Below, in pieces: positions 38,073 to 47,252 of a DNA stretch of 64,000 nt. The stretch covers positions 124,001-188,000 of the forward strand of contig NZ_JAJQXW010000003.1 in the NCBI RefSeq assembly GCF_021246445.1. The letters are read 5' to 3'. The position numbers were made by a program, and so were the translations under genes. This stretch comes from Rhabdothermincola salaria (GTDB taxonomy: Bacteria > Actinomycetota > Acidimicrobiia > Acidimicrobiales > Acidimicrobilacustridaceae). Position 1 is the stretch's first letter. The number at the start of each line of letters is the position of its first letter. The notes below the pieces were generated by a model. It searched no databases and was not told the DNA's origin. It saw only the letters and a program-made list of their open reading frames with translations.

Positions 38073-38662
38073 GAAGGCTCCGGCGGGGGGCTCGTAGGGC
38101 GAGTGATGGAGAGGAGCGTATCGCCGTACCTCTTCTCCCTCAGGACATGCCAGCCAGGCGGTACGGCCACCGAACGTGACGACTCGAGGACCACCACGCC
38201 CGTGGGGGCGAGCGCTCCGACCAGCTCGAGCAGCCGGGCCCACTCCTCGGCGGTGGTCGCATAGGGCGGATCGAGGAGCACGAGGTCGAAGCGGCTCGGG
38301 GTGGGCGCGCCCGGGGCGGACGAGTTCTCTCCCGTCCAGCGTCGGAGCAGGTCGAGGGCGTCGCCGCCGACCACCTCGGCGGCCCCGGCCAGGTCGGTGG
38401 CCGCGAGGTTGGCCTCCACGACCTGGCGGGCCCGCCTCGCCCGTTCGACGAAGACGCACTGCGTCGCCCCACGCGACAGCGCCTCGATCCCGAGCGCCCC
38501 CGAGCCGGCGAAGAGGTCCAGGACCCGGGCGCCGTCGACGGCGTCGAGGCTGTGCAGGGCGTTGAAGAGCGCCTCGCGCACCCGGTCGAGGGTGGGACGG
38601 GTGTCGGCCCCGGGCGGCGCCTGCAACCGTCGTCCTCTCGCGCTGCCGGCCACGACCCTCAT
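38069..38662 (-). CDS. rsmD: 16S rRNA (guanine966-N2)-methyltransferase
   Basis: SAM-dependent methyltransferase of 197 residues. Begins MRVVAGSARGRRLQAPPG; motif I is VLDLFAGSGALGIEALSRGA, motif IV is LLDPPY. First gene of the long minus-strand operon; a -10 box 8 nt upstream makes it leaderless. Its stop is overlapped by coaD, the near-universal partner. Confidence 0.94.
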   Translation of the reverse strand: MRVVAGSARGRRLQAPPGADTRPTLDRVREALFNALHSLDAVDGARVLDLFAGSGALGIEALSRGATQCVFVERARRARQVVEANLAATDLAGAAEVVGGDALDLLRRWTGENSSAPGAPTPSRFDLVLLDPPYATTAEEWARLLELVGALAPTGVVVLESSRSVAVPPGWHVLREKRYGDTLLSITRPTSPPPEPS

Positions 38663-38670
38663 CGGCCCCG

Positions 38671-38676
38671 ACGCTA
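38671..38676 (-). promoter_or_regulatory. -10 box, rsmD operon
   Basis: TAGCGT ends 8 nt before ATG 38662. Together with the facing box at 38711-38716 it makes a 60-bp divergent promoter. Confidence 0.5.
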
Positions 38677-38710
38677 CGCCCGTCCGTGGCCTCCACCCGA
38701 ACGAGCGACC

Positions 38711-38716
38711 TAGCCT
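38711..38716 (+). promoter_or_regulatory. -10 box, leaderless zinc-ribbon gene
   Basis: TAGCCT ends 6 nt before ATG 38723. Confidence 0.5.
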
Positions 38717-38722
38717 CGGGGC

Positions 38723-38896
38723 ATGGAAGCCGAGCTGGGGATGACGTGCGTCGACTGCGGTGGCACGTTGCACCCGCTCTCCTATCCGCCCGAGGACGGA
38801 TGGGAGCCGGGTGACGTCGTGGCCTACCGGTGTCCGGACTGCAACGAGCGCTTCGACATCGTGCTGCCCGACCTCGACGACACCGACGCCTACTGA
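38723..38896 (+). CDS. Small zinc-ribbon protein (57 residues)
   Basis: Unnamed protein, MEAELGMTCVDCGGTLHPLS at the N-terminus, with two CxxC knuckles (CVDC, CPDC) about 30 residues apart and an acidic tail DLDDTDAY. Such a ribbon binds one zinc ion and could serve in protein or nucleic-acid contacts. A leaderless -10 box and a strong hairpin at 38944-38986 define a compact single-gene unit. Divergent from rsmD, convergent with recG. Confidence 0.72.
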   Translation: MEAELGMTCVDCGGTLHPLSYPPEDGWEPGDVVAYRCPDCNERFDIVLPDLDDTDAY

Positions 38897-38943
38897 CCCC
38901 ACCTGCACCCACCCCGATGTCTGCAGAGCGCCCTGCGTCGTAC

Positions 38944-38986
38944 CTGTCAGGAAAGGGCGCTGAACGCTGACGCCCTTTCCCGACAG
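38944..38986. terminator. Long hairpin between convergent genes
   Basis: Arms 38944-38959 and 38971-38986 pair at 15 of 16 positions with an 11-nt loop; the stem is AT-richer than its surroundings (GGAAAGGGCG/CGCCCTTTCC). It lies between the zinc-ribbon gene (+) and recG (-) and could terminate both. No T-run follows on the plus strand. Confidence 0.65.
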
Positions 38987-39046
38987 CTATGGGGGTGAAG
39001 AGGGGTGATGGGGTGGAGCGGGGCGGGCGGGTGGGCGGGTGGGCGG

Positions 39047-41197
39047 TCAGCCCTTCAGGAGGAACTCGGCGTCGTCGTCGCCGAGGAGGAGCTCGACCTC
39101 CTCGCCCAGCAGCCAGTGCCGGTCGAGACCCGGATCGGCGTCGACGAGCTCGACGGCCACCTCTCGGGCCTTCACGACCCACTCGCGGTCGCGTCGCAAC
39201 GAGGCCAGCTTCAGGTCGTTCTGACCCTTCTGGCGCTCCCCCATGATCGTGCCCTCCCCCCGCAGATCGAGGTCGACCTCGGCCAGCTCGAAGCCGTCGG
39301 TGGAACGCACCAGGGCCTCCAGGCGGGCTTCTCCGTCGGGGGTGGTCGCCTCGCCGACCAGCCAGCACTGCGACGCATCGGCTCCCCGCCCGACGCGGCC
39401 ACGGAGCTGGTGGAGCTGGGCGATCCCGAAGCGGGCGGCGTCGAGGATCACCATCACCGTCGCGTTGGGCACGTCGACCCCCACCTCGATGACGGTGGTG
39501 GCCACCAAGACGTCGAGCTCGCCGCGGCGGAAGGCCTCCATGACCGTGTCCTTGTCGGCGGCCGGCACCCGCCCGTGCAACAGGCCGACCCGCAGGCCGG
39601 AGAGCTCGCCGGCGGTCAGCTCCGCGTGGGTCTCCTCCGCGGAACGGGCCTCCAGCTTCTCGCTCTCGTCGATCAACGGGCAGACCACGTAGGCCTGGCG
39701 CCCGGCCGCCACCTCGGCCCGCACCTGCTCCCAGACCTCGGCCTCGTCGAGCTCGCTGCGGGCCCACCGCGTCACGATCGGTGTCCGTCCCGGTGGGAGC
39801 TCGTCGAGGACGGAGACATCGAGGTCGCCGTAGACGGTCATGGCCGCCGTGCGGGGGATCGGGGTGGCGGTCATCACCAGCACGTCCGGCACGGCCCCGC
39901 CGCGGCCCTTGGCCCGCAGGGCCGCCCGCTGCTCGACCCCGAAGCGGTGCTGCTCGTCGATGACCACCACCCCCAACGACTGGAACTCGATGCCGTCGGA
40001 GATCAGGGCGTGGGTGCCGATGACCAGATCGACGCTGCCCGCAGCCAGGTCGGCGAGGAGGCGCCGGCGCTCCCCCGCCGGTGTGCGGTTGGTGAGCAGC
40101 ACCACGCGCAGCGGCCGGTCGAGCCCGGCGCCGCCGAAGAGGCTGTCGTCGTCGGTGTCGGGCACGGTGAAGCCGTCGAGGAGCTGGCGGATGCCCAGGT
40201 GGTGCTGCTCGGCGAGGACCTCGGTGGGGGCCATCAGCGCGCCCTGGTGCCCACCCTGCACCGCCGCGAGCAGCGCGCTCACCGCCACCACGGTCTTGCC
40301 CGCGCCCACGTCGCCCTGCAGGAGCCGGTGCATGGGGTGGCCACGACCGAGGTCGTCGAGGATCTCGCCGAGGGTGCGCTGCTGGGCACCGGTGAGGTCG
40401 TAGGGCAGACGGTCGCGGAAGCGTTCGACGAGCGGCCCCCCGGCCTCCCCCGGACCCACCACGTGGGTCACGCCCACGGCGGTGCGTTCGAGCTCCCGCT
40501 TGCGCTGCACCAGCTCGACCTGGACGCGCAGCAGCTCGTCGAACACGAGTCGGCGGCGAGCGTCGGCGGCCGCCTTCATCGACTCTGGGGCGTGGATGTC
40601 GTGGAAGGCGACGGTGCGGTCGACGAACCCGAACCGCCGGCGCATGGGCTCGTCGAGGGGGTCGGCGAACTCGCCGGCCCGCCGCAGCGTCTCCTCCACG
40701 AAGCGGGCGATGTCCCAGCTCATCACCCCGGCCTTCTCGCTCTGGGGGTAGACGGGCACGATGCGACCGGTGCGGTCGCCGATCAGGTCGACGACCGGGT
40801 TGGTCATCTGGCGCCGACCCTGGAACACCTCGGTGCGACCGAACAGCACGACGTCGGTGCCCGCCTTGAGCTGGCGCTCCCGGAAGGGCTGGTTGAAGAA
40901 CGTCAGCCGGAGGTGGCCGCTGCCGTCGCTCACGTCGGAGGTGACGAGCGACTTGCCGTTGCGGGTGCGTCGGGCGGTGGTGTGGACCACCTTCACCAGC
41001 ACGGTGGCCTCCTCACCCACGTCGAGGTCGGCCAGGCGCGCCTGGTTGGTGCGGTCGATGTAGCGCCGCGGGTAGTAGGTGAGCAGGTCGAGCACCGTGG
41101 CGATGCCGACCTTGGCCAACGCCTTGGCCCGGGCGTCGCCCACCCCCTTCAGCTCCGTGACCGGGAGGGCGGCGAGCTGGGAGAGCCGCCGGGACAT
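39047..41197 (-). CDS. recG: ATP-dependent DNA helicase RecG
   Basis: Branched-DNA helicase for replication-fork rescue and recombination. 716 residues: an N-terminal wedge domain with an OB fold (VTSDVSDGSGHLRLTFFNQ), then helicase motifs I LLQGDVGAGKT, II IDEQHRFG, III VMTATPIPRT and VI near LRGRVGRGADASQC. TELKGVGDARAKALAKVGI at the N-terminus is typical. It follows the FakA-like gene by 7 bases. Confidence 0.96.
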   Translation of the reverse strand: MSRRLSQLAALPVTELKGVGDARAKALAKVGIATVLDLLTYYPRRYIDRTNQARLADLDVGEEATVLVKVVHTTARRTRNGKSLVTSDVSDGSGHLRLTFFNQPFRERQLKAGTDVVLFGRTEVFQGRRQMTNPVVDLIGDRTGRIVPVYPQSEKAGVMSWDIARFVEETLRRAGEFADPLDEPMRRRFGFVDRTVAFHDIHAPESMKAAADARRRLVFDELLRVQVELVQRKRELERTAVGVTHVVGPGEAGGPLVERFRDRLPYDLTGAQQRTLGEILDDLGRGHPMHRLLQGDVGAGKTVVAVSALLAAVQGGHQGALMAPTEVLAEQHHLGIRQLLDGFTVPDTDDDSLFGGAGLDRPLRVVLLTNRTPAGERRRLLADLAAGSVDLVIGTHALISDGIEFQSLGVVVIDEQHRFGVEQRAALRAKGRGGAVPDVLVMTATPIPRTAAMTVYGDLDVSVLDELPPGRTPIVTRWARSELDEAEVWEQVRAEVAAGRQAYVVCPLIDESEKLEARSAEETHAELTAGELSGLRVGLLHGRVPAADKDTVMEAFRRGELDVLVATTVIEVGVDVPNATVMVILDAARFGIAQLHQLRGRVGRGADASQCWLVGEATTPDGEARLEALVRSTDGFELAEVDLDLRGEGTIMGERQKGQNDLKLASLRRDREWVVKAREVAVELVDADPGLDRHWLLGEEVELLLGDDDAEFLLKG

Positions 41198-41204
41198 GAC
41201 GTGG

Positions 41205-42869
41205 CTACTCGATGCCGAAGAGGTACGGGTACAGCGGCTGCCCGCCGTGGTGGACCTCCACCTCGCACCCGGACCGGTTGTCGTGGACCCAGACCTCGAT
41301 GTGGCGGGTGAGGGCGGCGGTGGCGCCTTCGCCCTCGATCACCGTCACGATCTCGTGCTCCGGGCCGATGAGCTCGTGGAGGAGCTGCGTGGCGGCGTCG
41401 CCCAGCTCGGCGTCGACGGCCAAGATCCCCTCACGGGCGATGCCCAACCAGTCGCCCTCGCGGATCGGGCCCCGCTCGCAGCTCGAGTCGCGCACGGCGC
41501 GAGTGACCTCGCCGGCCACGACGTGCTCGCAGGCGGCTCGCATGGCGTCGAAGTTGGCCGCCACCGGAGAGCCCGGGTCGTAGCTCAACAGCGCGGCGAA
41601 GGCCTCGGCGATGCCGCGGGTCGGCACCACCCGCACCGTCTTGGCGGTCATGGCGTCGACCTGCTCGGCGACCGGGATGATGTTCTTGTTGTTGGGCAGG
41701 ATCAGGACCTCGTCGGCGGGTGCGGCCTCGACCGCCTCGAGGAGCTGGGCGGTGGAGGGGTTCATGGTCTGGCCTCCGGTGACGATGCCCTGGACGCCGA
41801 GGCTGTAGAAGATGCGGCGCACGCCCTCACCGACGGCGACCGCGACCACGGCACAGGGCACGGGCTCGTGGACCGTGGCCGGTTCGGCGGGCTCGGGGGC
41901 GGCCTCGCGGACCCACCGCTCCTCCTCGACCTCCTCGAAGAGGTCGGTGACCCGGATCGAGCGGGGCCGGCCGATGTCGACGGCGGCCTCGATGGCGGCG
42001 CCGATGTCGTCGGTGTGCACGTGGCAGTTCCACAGGCCGTCGCCGCCCACCACGACGATCGAGTCGCCCAGGGTGGCCCACACGTCCTTGAAGCCCGGGA
42101 TCGCCTCGTCGGGAGCCTCGAGGAAGTACATGACCTCGTAGCGCAGGTCCGCCGGACCCCCGTGGCCGTGGTGGGTGTCGTCGGAGAGGGCGGCGGCGAA
42201 GGCGGCGCTGAACTCGGCGCTCACCTCGCCGGTGGCGGGTTCGGGCAGGGGACGCCCGTCGGCGAGGTGCAGCGCCACGTCGACGAGGAGCATGAGCCCG
42301 GTGCCCCCGGAGTCGACGACGCCGGCCTCGGCCAGCACCGGGAGCAGCTCGGGGGTGCGCGCCAGCGCGTCGGAGCCACGGCGCCGACCCGCCTCGAGAG
42401 CCCCGACCAGGTCGGCGCCGTCGGCCACGGCGTCGGCGACCCCGTCGGCCACGGCCCGCACCACGGTGAGGATGGTGCCCTCGACCGGCTTCATGACCGC
42501 GCCGTAGGCCGCGGTGGCGGCGCGGTCGAGCGCAGCGGCGACGGTGGGAGGCTCGAGGTCGTCGACCTCGCGGAACACCTCGCAGAGGCCCCGCAGGATC
42601 TGCGAGAGGATCACGCCGGAGTTGCCCCGGGCCCCCATGAGCGAGCCGTGGCTGATGGCCTGGCACACCGAGGCCATGCCCGGTTCGGCACCCTCGACCT
42701 CGGTCACCACCGAGGCCATGGTGAGCGACATGTTGGTGCCCGTGTCGCCGTCGGGGACCGGGTAGACGTTGAGGCGGTTGATGGCCTCACGGTGAACGGC
42801 GAGGATCTCGGCGTAGCCCCGTACGAGGTCACGCAGGTCGTCGGCGGTGAGTCGCTCCAGCACTGGCAC
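41205..42869 (-). CDS. DAK2-domain fatty acid kinase FakA-like protein
   Basis: 554-residue protein. The N-terminal DhaL domain has NVYPVPDGDTGTNMSLTM near 34, the nucleotide and Mg site of fatty acid kinases, plus GARGNSGVILSQILRGL; the C-terminal part includes GVQGIVTGGQTMNPSTAQLL and EVLILPNNKNI. In Firmicutes FakA phosphorylates fatty acids bound by FakB (DegV); no FakB gene is visible here. The gene-pair with recG, and rpmB adjacent though divergent, is a common bacterial arrangement. GTG start, leaderless. Confidence 0.88.
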   Translation of the reverse strand: MPVLERLTADDLRDLVRGYAEILAVHREAINRLNVYPVPDGDTGTNMSLTMASVVTEVEGAEPGMASVCQAISHGSLMGARGNSGVILSQILRGLCEVFREVDDLEPPTVAAALDRAATAAYGAVMKPVEGTILTVVRAVADGVADAVADGADLVGALEAGRRRGSDALARTPELLPVLAEAGVVDSGGTGLMLLVDVALHLADGRPLPEPATGEVSAEFSAAFAAALSDDTHHGHGGPADLRYEVMYFLEAPDEAIPGFKDVWATLGDSIVVVGGDGLWNCHVHTDDIGAAIEAAVDIGRPRSIRVTDLFEEVEEERWVREAAPEPAEPATVHEPVPCAVVAVAVGEGVRRIFYSLGVQGIVTGGQTMNPSTAQLLEAVEAAPADEVLILPNNKNIIPVAEQVDAMTAKTVRVVPTRGIAEAFAALLSYDPGSPVAANFDAMRAACEHVVAGEVTRAVRDSSCERGPIREGDWLGIAREGILAVDAELGDAATQLLHELIGPEHEIVTVIEGEGATAALTRHIEVWVHDNRSGCEVEVHHGGQPLYPYLFGIE

Positions 42870-42877
42870 GGGTGGGG

Positions 42878-42883
42878 ATCGTA
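42878..42883 (-). promoter_or_regulatory. -10 box, leaderless fakA-recG operon
   Basis: TACGAT ends 8 nt before GTG 42869. Confidence 0.5.
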
Positions 42884-42954
42884 GTGACCCGGGGCCACCC
42901 GACCCCCGCCACGACCGCTACCGGACCCGCCGACGGGCGGCCGCGATGGACGAG

Positions 42955-42984
42955 TTGGGCCCCGGTCGCCCTCCCGGGTAGGGT
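42955..42984 (+). promoter_or_regulatory. Promoter of rpmB
   Basis: TTGGGC (42955-42960), 18-bp spacer, TAGGGT (42979-42984), about 46 nt before the rpmB ATG, which has GAGG upstream. Unlike most single-gene heads here, it leaves a real leader. Confidence 0.55.
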
Positions 42985-43030
42985 TCCTCGTTCGTTTGCG
43001 TCGTCTTCTTCGTCCCGAGGTGGTCTCCCC

Positions 43031-43225
43031 ATGGCATCCATTTGCGAGGTGTGCGGAAAGCACCCGTCGTTCGGCATGGCGGTGAGCCACTCCCACCGGC
43101 GGACCAAGCGCCGGTGGAACCCGAACATCCAGCGGGTGCGCGCCGTCATCAACGGCTCCACCAAGCGCATCGACGTGTGCACCTCGTGCATCCGTGCGGG
43201 CAAGGTCACCAAGGCGGTCCGCTGA
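43031..43225 (+). CDS. rpmB: 50S ribosomal protein L28, zinc-ribbon form
   Basis: 64-residue ribosomal protein. MASICEVCGKHPSFGMAVSH and RRTKRRWNPNIQRVR are the L28 signatures; CEVC and CTSC give the four zinc ligands, so this is the zinc-dependent type rather than a Cys-free paralogue. ATG follows a GAGGTGG ribosome site. The next gene begins 2 bases after its stop. Confidence 0.95.
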   Translation: MASICEVCGKHPSFGMAVSHSHRRTKRRWNPNIQRVRAVINGSTKRIDVCTSCIRAGKVTKAVR

Positions 43226-43227
43226 CC

Positions 43228-43521
43228 GTGGCCGAGGCCGCCGTCCTGCAAGGGGTCGTCAAGTCCTTCGATCCCATCGGCGGCGACGGGGTCGTGGTGT
43301 GCGACGCCGATCTCGCCGAGTACGAGCTGTCCCGCACCGCCCTGGACGAGTCCGTCTTCCGCATGCTGCGCCAAGGCCAGCGGGTGGTGTTCGAGCTCGA
43401 CGACCGAGCCATGGCCACCCGGCTCCGCATGGGCTCGGAGGCCGACATGGGCACCCCCGGGTTCCCCGCGGCGCACCCCGACGACGCCCAGCACCCGCAG
43501 GGCGGCGAACCGGCCGTCTGA
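43228..43521 (+). CDS. Cold-shock-domain-like small protein
   Basis: 97-residue protein. The first 65 residues, VLQGVVKSFDPIGGDGVVVC then GQRVVFELDDRAMATRL, follow the pattern of a cold-shock beta barrel (G-V-K-S-F-D, G-x-G-V) but RNP motifs are weak. A Pro/His/Gln-rich tail follows. Co-transcribed with rpmB (2-base gap), so it may have a ribosome or RNA role; that is inferred only from fold and position. Confidence 0.6.
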   Translation: MAEAAVLQGVVKSFDPIGGDGVVVCDADLAEYELSRTALDESVFRMLRQGQRVVFELDDRAMATRLRMGSEADMGTPGFPAAHPDDAQHPQGGEPAV

Positions 43522-43610
43522 CCCCTCGGTCGGGCCCACCGGCCGTGTCCACGGCCAGGGGACCCTTCTCGCGGTGACCACCGGCTGGCTCGCCGCGGCG
43601 CCGGGGCCTC

Positions 43611-43616
43611 TAGGAT
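43611..43616 (+). promoter_or_regulatory. Possible -10 of pckG
   Basis: TAGGAT, about 100 nt before the pckG ATG. No convincing -35. The region 43522-43716 otherwise has no gene. Confidence 0.35.
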
Positions 43617-43716
43617 GGCTGTTCACCTGGAGAGCACGGTGTCGTCACCTCGTTCCCCGGGCCCATCCCCCCGGGCTCTCGAGGAGAGCCGCGACGACAA
43701 CGATGTCGGAGGTGCC

Positions 43717-45510
43717 ATGGCCGGTCACACCACCAACCAGAAGCTGCTCGATTGGGTCGAGCAGTGGCGGGAGGTCCTCCAGCCGGATCGGGTCCACTGG
43801 TGCGACGGCTCCGCCGAGGAGTACGACCGCCTCACCTCCGAGCTCGTCGCGGGCGGCACCTTCCGCACGCTGAACGAGGCCAAGCGGCCCAACAGCTACC
43901 TGGCCCTCTCCGACCCCGCCGACGTGGCCCGGGTCGAGGACCGCACCTACATCTGCTCCGAGGCCGAGATCGACGCCGGGCCCACCAACAACTGGCGGCC
44001 GCCGGCGGAGATGAAGGCCGAGCTCACCGGGCTCTACACCGGTGCCATGAAGGGCCGCACCATGTACGTGGTGCCCTTCTCGATGGGCCCGCTCGGATCG
44101 CCCATCGCCCACATCGGGGTCCAGCTCACCGACTCCGCCTACGTGGCCACCAACATGCGCATCATGACCCGCATGGGCCAGGGTGCCCTCGACGTGCTGG
44201 GCGACGGCCAGTGGGTGCCGTGCGTGCACTCGGTGGGGATGCCGCTCGCCGACGGCCAGGCCGACGTGCCGTGGCCCTGCGACGCCGAGAACAAGTACAT
44301 CGTGCACTTCCCCGAGACCCGCGAGATCTGGTCCTACGGCTCGGGCTACGGCGGCAACGCCCTGCTGGGCAAGAAGTGCTTCGCCCTGCGCATCGCCTCC
44401 ACCATGGCCCGCGACGGCGGCTGGATGGCCGAGCACATGCTCATCCTCGGGCTCACCTCCCCCGAGGGAGTCAAGAAGTACGTGGCCGCCGCGTTCCCGT
44501 CGGCCTGCGGCAAGACCAACATGGCGATGCTCATCCCCACCCTGCCCGGGTGGAAGGTCGAGACCGTCGGAGACGACATCGCCTGGATGAAGTTCGGCGA
44601 CGACGGGCGCCTCTACGCCATCAACCCCGAGGCCGGGTTCTTCGGCGTGGCCCCCGGCACCTCGACCAAGAGCAACTTCAACGCCCTTCGCTCGGTCGAC
44701 GCCAACTCCATCTTCACCAACTGCGCCCTCACCGACGACGGCGACATCTGGTGGGAAGACCTCACCGACGAGGCGCCGGCCCACCTCGTGGACTGGAAGG
44801 GCCAGGACTGGACCCCCGAGTCCGGCACCCCGGCGGCGCACCCCAACGCCCGCTTCACCGCGCCCGCGGCGCAGTGCCCCTCCATCGCTCCCGAGTGGGA
44901 GGACCCCGCCGGTGTGCCCATCTCGGCTGTGCTCTTCGGAGGACGCCGGGCCACCAACGTGCCGCTGGTCACCGAGTCCTTCGACTGGCAGCACGGCACC
45001 TTCCTCGGCTCCATCATGAGCTCGGAGAAGACCGCCGCGGCGGCCGGCACGGTGGGCGAGCTGCGCTTCGACCCCTTCGCCATGCTGCCCTTCTGCGGCT
45101 ACAACATGGGCGACTACATCGACCACTGGTTGAAGATCGGCCAGGCCACCGATGCCGAGAACCTCCCCAAGCTGTTCTGGGTGAACTGGTTCCGCAAGGA
45201 CGACGACGGCGCCTTCATGTGGCCGGGCTTCGGCGAGAACTCCCGTGTGCTGAAGTGGATCGTCGAGCGCCTCGAGGGTCGCGCCGACGCCGTCGACACC
45301 GCCATCGGCCGGGTGCCCACCGTCGAGTCGCTCGACACCACCGGACTCGACCTCGACGAGGCCACCCTCGCCACCTTGTTGTCGGTCGACAACGAGGCCT
45401 GGCGCCAGGAGATCCCCCAGATCGAGGACCACTTCGAGAAGCTGGGCGAACGCCTCCCCGACGAGATGCGAGACGAGCTCCGCGAGCTCGAGAAGCGCCT
45501 GGCCCAGTAG
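43717..45510 (+). CDS. pckG: Phosphoenolpyruvate carboxykinase (GTP)
   Basis: Interconverts oxaloacetate + GTP and PEP + CO2 + GDP at the gluconeogenic entry. 597 residues. Kinase loop [14 protein letters not shown], substrate loop [17 protein letters not shown], and Mn/GTP residues in [10 protein letters not shown] mark the GTP-dependent family. ATG 43717 with GGAGG 4 nt upstream; an upstream in-frame start would add 34 unconserved residues. Ends at a strong hairpin terminator. Confidence 0.96.
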   Translation: MAGHTTNQKLLDWVEQWREVLQPDRVHWCDGSAEEYDRLTSELVAGGTFRTLNEAKRPNSYLALSDPADVARVEDRTYICSEAEIDAGPTNNWRPPAEMKAELTGLYTGAMKGRTMYVVPFSMGPLGSPIAHIGVQLTDSAYVATNMRIMTRMGQGALDVLGDGQWVPCVHSVGMPLADGQADVPWPCDAENKYIVHFPETREIWSYGSGYGGNALLGKKCFALRIASTMARDGGWMAEHMLILGLTSPEGVKKYVAAAFPSACGKTNMAMLIPTLPGWKVETVGDDIAWMKFGDDGRLYAINPEAGFFGVAPGTSTKSNFNALRSVDANSIFTNCALTDDGDIWWEDLTDEAPAHLVDWKGQDWTPESGTPAAHPNARFTAPAAQCPSIAPEWEDPAGVPISAVLFGGRRATNVPLVTESFDWQHGTFLGSIMSSEKTAAAAGTVGELRFDPFAMLPFCGYNMGDYIDHWLKIGQATDAENLPKLFWVNWFRKDDDGAFMWPGFGENSRVLKWIVERLEGRADAVDTAIGRVPTVESLDTTGLDLDEATLATLLSVDNEAWRQEIPQIEDHFEKLGERLPDEMRDELRELEKRLAQ

Positions 45511-45530
45511 CACCGACCACCCAGGCACGC

Positions 45531-45564
45531 CGGCACGGGCGGGGCTCCGGCCCCGCCCGTGCCG
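45531..45564. terminator. Hairpin terminator after pckG
   Basis: Perfect 15-bp GC-rich stem (CGGCACGGGCGGGGC with its complement) and a TCCG loop, 21 nt past the pckG stop and in the convergent gap with the next gene. No T-run. Confidence 0.75.
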
Positions 45565-45660
45565 CGTCCCGGGCCGGGCCGGGCCACCTCAGGTGGTCGA
45601 CTCAGACGGTCGGGCTCACGGGGTCGGGATCACGGGGTCGAGCTCGGAGGGTCGGCGAGC

Positions 45661-47202
45661 TCAGCCGGCGAGGCGACGGACGCACGCCACGACCACGTCG
45701 TCCTCGTAGCCGGCGGTGGTCATCATCTCGAGCACGATGCGTCGGCCCAGCTCCCCCACCGGCAGGTGCCGGTGGGCGGCCACGACAGCATCGAGGCGGG
45801 CCAGGCCCACGTCGATGCTCTCCCCCCGTCGTTCCACCAGGCCGTCGGAGAAGCCGACGAGCACCGAGCCCGGCTCCATCACCACGGTGGCGTCGCCGCG
45901 GTGTCGATCGAGCTCGAGGCCGAGAGGGGCGGAGCGGGCTCCGTCGAGCCAGACCACCGGACCGTGCTCGGGCACGAGCACCATCGGCGGGTGACCGGCC
46001 GAGGAATAGGACACCACGCCCGACACCGGATCCAGGAACGCGCAGCAGACGGTGGCGAAGTCGGTGATGGCGTGGCGCACGGCGAAGGCGTCGACGGCGT
46101 CGAGCAGCCGGCTCGGGTGCTGGGCGAACGTGGCGAGGGCGAGGAACCCCGACCGCAGCTGGCCCATGGCCACGGCGGCGTCGAGGTTGTGGCCGACGAC
46201 GTCGCCGACGGCGACACCCAGGCGACCGTCGGCCAGGGTGAAGGTCTCGTACCAGTCGCCCCCGACCTCGAGGGCGTTCTCGGCCGCGGCGTAGTGGGTG
46301 GCCACGTCGAGGCCGGGGAGCGACACCACCCTCGCCGGGAGCAGCGCCCGTTGCAGGCGCAGCGCCAACCGGTGCTCCTCGTCGTGGAGCCGGCGCAGGC
46401 GCTCCTCGGCCTCCTTGCGGCCGGTGATGTCGATGACCGAGCCGACGTAGCCGAGGAACTCACCGTCGGCCCCCGTGCGAGGGGTGCCGGCATCGAGCGT
46501 CCAGCGGTAGCTCCCGTCGTCGCGACGGAGCCGGTAGTCGAGCTCGAAGGGGCGATGGTCGGCCGCGGCAGACAGGAACGACTCCTCGACCCGCTCGCGG
46601 TCGTCGGGATGGGTGGCCTCCAGCCAGCCGAGGCCCAGTCCGGTCTCGGGCGTCTGCCCGGTGAAGTCGTACCAGCGCTTGGACAGGTAGGTGCACGTGC
46701 CCTCGGAGTCGGTGACCCAGATCATCACCGGGACGCTGTCGGCCATGCTCCGGAACTGGGCCTCGCTCTCCCGCAGGGAGATCTCGGCCTCGTGGCGCTG
46801 GGTGACGTCGGAGAAGACCAGCACGAAACGGCCTCGGGGCTCGACCGCGGTGACGAAGACGTCGAAGCGCCGACCCATGGCCGGTGACTCCTGCTCGAAG
46901 CGCAGGGAACCCCCGCCGAGGGCGACGTTGGCGTAGGTCTCCAACCAGTGCGGCTCGAGGTCGGGCACCAGCTCCAGCGCCGTGTGCCCGGTCGCGTCCA
47001 CCAACCCGGTGGCGGCTTCGAACAGCGGGTTCGTCTCGAGGAAGCGGTAGTCGACGGGCTCCCCGTCGTCGTCGAGGACGAGCTCGCACATGCAGTAGCC
47101 CTGGTCGATGGCGGTGAAAACGGCCCGCAGCCGGGACTCGCTCTCCCTCAACGCCTCCGCATCGACCGAGTCGGGCTGGCTCCCGTGGGACTCCTCACGC
47201 AC
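45661..47202 (-). CDS. PAS-PAS-SpoIIE (PP2C) phosphatase
   Basis: 513-residue soluble signalling protein. PAS1 about 20-140 (AIDQGYCMCELVLDDDGEPV), PAS2 about 145-265 with the PAC tail (DGEFLGYVGSVIDITGRKEAE), then a SpoIIE/RsbU phosphatase domain about 290-510 with VGGDWYETF, GDVVGHNLDAAV, and SAGHPPMVLV. This class dephosphorylates anti-anti-sigma factors. No such partner is nearby. Leaderless -10 at 47209-47214. Confidence 0.9.
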   Translation of the reverse strand: MREESHGSQPDSVDAEALRESESRLRAVFTAIDQGYCMCELVLDDDGEPVDYRFLETNPLFEAATGLVDATGHTALELVPDLEPHWLETYANVALGGGSLRFEQESPAMGRRFDVFVTAVEPRGRFVLVFSDVTQRHEAEISLRESEAQFRSMADSVPVMIWVTDSEGTCTYLSKRWYDFTGQTPETGLGLGWLEATHPDDRERVEESFLSAAADHRPFELDYRLRRDDGSYRWTLDAGTPRTGADGEFLGYVGSVIDITGRKEAEERLRRLHDEEHRLALRLQRALLPARVVSLPGLDVATHYAAAENALEVGGDWYETFTLADGRLGVAVGDVVGHNLDAAVAMGQLRSGFLALATFAQHPSRLLDAVDAFAVRHAITDFATVCCAFLDPVSGVVSYSSAGHPPMVLVPEHGPVVWLDGARSAPLGLELDRHRGDATVVMEPGSVLVGFSDGLVERRGESIDVGLARLDAVVAAHRHLPVGELGRRIVLEMMTTAGYEDDVVVACVRRLAG

Positions 47203-47208
47203 ACCGGG

Positions 47209-47214
47209 AGGCTA
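47209..47214 (-). promoter_or_regulatory. -10 box, leaderless PAS phosphatase gene
   Basis: TAGCCT ends 6 nt before GTG 47202. Confidence 0.5.
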
Positions 47215-47252
47215 ACGGGACCGGGTTCTCCCGACTCGGCGTGAGCATCGCG

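Noticed and set aside
45590-45660. Short direct repeats (variants of ACGGGGTCGGGATC) before the PAS phosphatase stop
   Set aside because: Units are short and imperfect, in GC-rich spacer sequence; they are probably compositional.
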